From: Deltaproteobacteria bacterium
GTDB taxonomy: Bacteria; Bdellovibrionota; JACOXK01; 2-02-FULL-40-11
Length of the DNA stretch: 38,426 nt
NCBI GenBank assembly: GCA_016198185.1
Contig: JACQJD010000079.1
Location: 1 to 38,426 of the forward strand
Reading direction: 5' to 3'
Made by a program: the position numbers and the translations under genes. Each line of letters opens with the position of its first letter. Positions within the stretch are counted from its first letter, which is position 1. The notes under the pieces were generated by a model. That model made no database searches, was not told the origin of the DNA, and worked only from the letters and a program-made list of their open reading frames with translations. Positions 37,050 through 38,426 of the stretch are shown here, in pieces.

Positions 37050-38177
37050 TCATAAATGGGCCGCAATGACCAGTCGTTGAATTTCAGAAGTTCCCTCATA
37101 AATTTCGGTAATTTTAGCATCTCTAAAAAAGCGTTCCACTGGGTAATCTTGGGTGTATCCATACCCACCAAAAATTTGAATGGCATCGGTCGTCACTTTC
37201 ATCGCTGTTTGGGAAGCGTAGAGTTTTGCCATGGCCGCTTCTTTGCTAAAAGAATGGTTGGCACCTTGAAGGATCGCTGCCCGATGAACCAAGAGGCGTG
37301 CAGCATCGATTTGAGTGGCCATATCGGCCAACATCCATTGAATGGCTTGAAATTCGAAAATAGGTTGACCAAATTGTTTACGCTCTTTTGCATAAGCCGT
37401 TGCCGCTTCCAGGGCAGCTCTTGCAATCCCAACGGATTGAGCACCAATCCCAATTCGTCCGCTGTCCAGCGTTCGCAAAGCGATTTTAAATCCTTGTCCT
37501 TCTTCGCCTAATAAATTTTCGGCTGGAACTTCAACATCCTGAAAAATTACTTGAGAACAACCAGAAGCGCGAATCCCCATTTTCTTTTCAATTTTACCCA
37601 CTTCTATCCCCGGCCATTTTTTTTCAACCACAAACGCAGAAATACCTTTCTTTTTCAGGGTTCGATCGGTTTTGGCAAAAACAATGGCAATGTCCGCTTG
37701 GGGACCATTGGTAATAAAATTTTTGGTCCCCGTTAAGATGTATTTTCCTTCTTTTTTTTGGGCAACTGTTTGTTGATTGCCTGCATCGGACCCTGCATCG
37801 GGTTCTGACAAACAAAAGCACCCAAGTTGTTTTCCAGAAGCCAAAGGCACCAAATATTTTTTCTTCTGGGCCTCAGAGCCAAACAAAAGCAACGGCTCAC
37901 AGACCAAAGAATTATTCACAGACATAATGACAGCCGTAGAGGCACACGCCACTGCAATTTCTTCGAGCGCCAATACATAAGATAGGTGATCCAAGCCACT
38001 GCCGCCATCGCTTTGCGGAACAGAAATGCCCATCAACCCCAAAGCCGCTAATTTTTGGATGATCTCGGTTGGGAACTTCCCCTCTGCATCCAAAGCTTTG
38101 GCATACATTGAAATTTCTTTTTGAGCGAAAGACCTTGCAAGATCTTGAATCAGCTTGTGCTGTTCTGACAGCATCAT
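37050..38177 (-). CDS. Acyl-CoA dehydrogenase
   Basis: LGCFCLSEPDAGSDAG, TKNFITNGPQADI, YAKERKQFGQPI, IQIFGGYGYTQDYPVERFFRDAKITEIYEGTSEIQ. Confidence 0.95.
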   Translation of the reverse strand: MMLSEQHKLIQDLARSFAQKEISMYAKALDAEGKFPTEIIQKLAALGLMGISVPQSDGGSGLDHLSYVLALEEIAVACASTAVIMSVNNSLVCEPLLLFGSEAQKKKYLVPLASGKQLGCFCLSEPDAGSDAGNQQTVAQKKEGKYILTGTKNFITNGPQADIAIVFAKTDRTLKKKGISAFVVEKKWPGIEVGKIEKKMGIRASGCSQVIFQDVEVPAENLLGEEGQGFKIALRTLDSGRIGIGAQSVGIARAALEAATAYAKERKQFGQPIFEFQAIQWMLADMATQIDAARLLVHRAAILQGANHSFSKEAAMAKLYASQTAMKVTTDAIQIFGGYGYTQDYPVERFFRDAKITEIYEGTSEIQRLVIAAHL

Positions 38178-38288
38178 GGCTCACAAACTTACTGTAAACA
38201 AAAAGACGAAGTCAACGTGATTTCCAAAATTCTTCCAGCCGCCTCGCAGCTGTTTTTTTAAAACATTAAATTCTAATGAGATTTTAAT

Positions 38289-38305
38289 ATTTTCCGTCGG
38301 AAAAT
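38289..38305. promoter_or_regulatory. Palindrome next to TATAAT (38309-38314); possible operator in leader region of a + strand gene beyond the edge
   Basis: ATTTTCC-GTC-GGAAAAT; AGGAGG at ~38411-38416 near window end. Confidence 0.3.
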
Positions 38306-38426
38306 CGTTATAATATTATTTTAAGAATTATATTTCTTTTGGACACTATCAAAAAATTTCTACAAAAAATAATTCTCATCCAATTTTAACAAAAGATAAA
38401 GGGTCGTGATTAGGAGGCGTTAGAGA

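Overview
A 38.4 kb bacterial chromosomal window with moderate GC. The mix of genes looks like a delta-proteobacterium or related candidate lineage (inference only). Recognisable housekeeping and metabolic genes are a fused FAD-dependent thymidylate synthase (thyX-like), ychF, murJ, queF, a Cu-type P1B ATPase, manC plus a cupin-type mannose-6-P isomerase, a two-subunit methylmalonyl-CoA mutase with an acyl-CoA dehydrogenase, and tRNA-Ala(GGC). Accessory content is dominated by large exported proteins and lipoproteins: two very large lipoproteins with Cys-polyGly tethers, one carrying about 8 tandem Ig-like repeats plus thrombospondin-type-3 calcium repeats; a PEP-CTERM protein; and a co-directional Tad/Flp-pilus-like cluster (24.4-32.4 kb) preceded by a sigma-54-type promoter. 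The best candidate for something undescribed is an intergenic module at 17.71-17.93 kb. It has a -24/-12 promoter match, then a ~139-nt predicted RNA with two perfect nested stems, an apical CCUCCUUA (anti-Shine-Dalgarno) segment and a terminal U6. A dispersed ~70-110 bp palindromic repeat occurs three times; one copy lies between the tRNA-Ala gene and its putative promoter and is flanked by a 19-bp duplication that includes the tRNA 5' end. All calls come from reading the sequence; no searches or folding programs were run.
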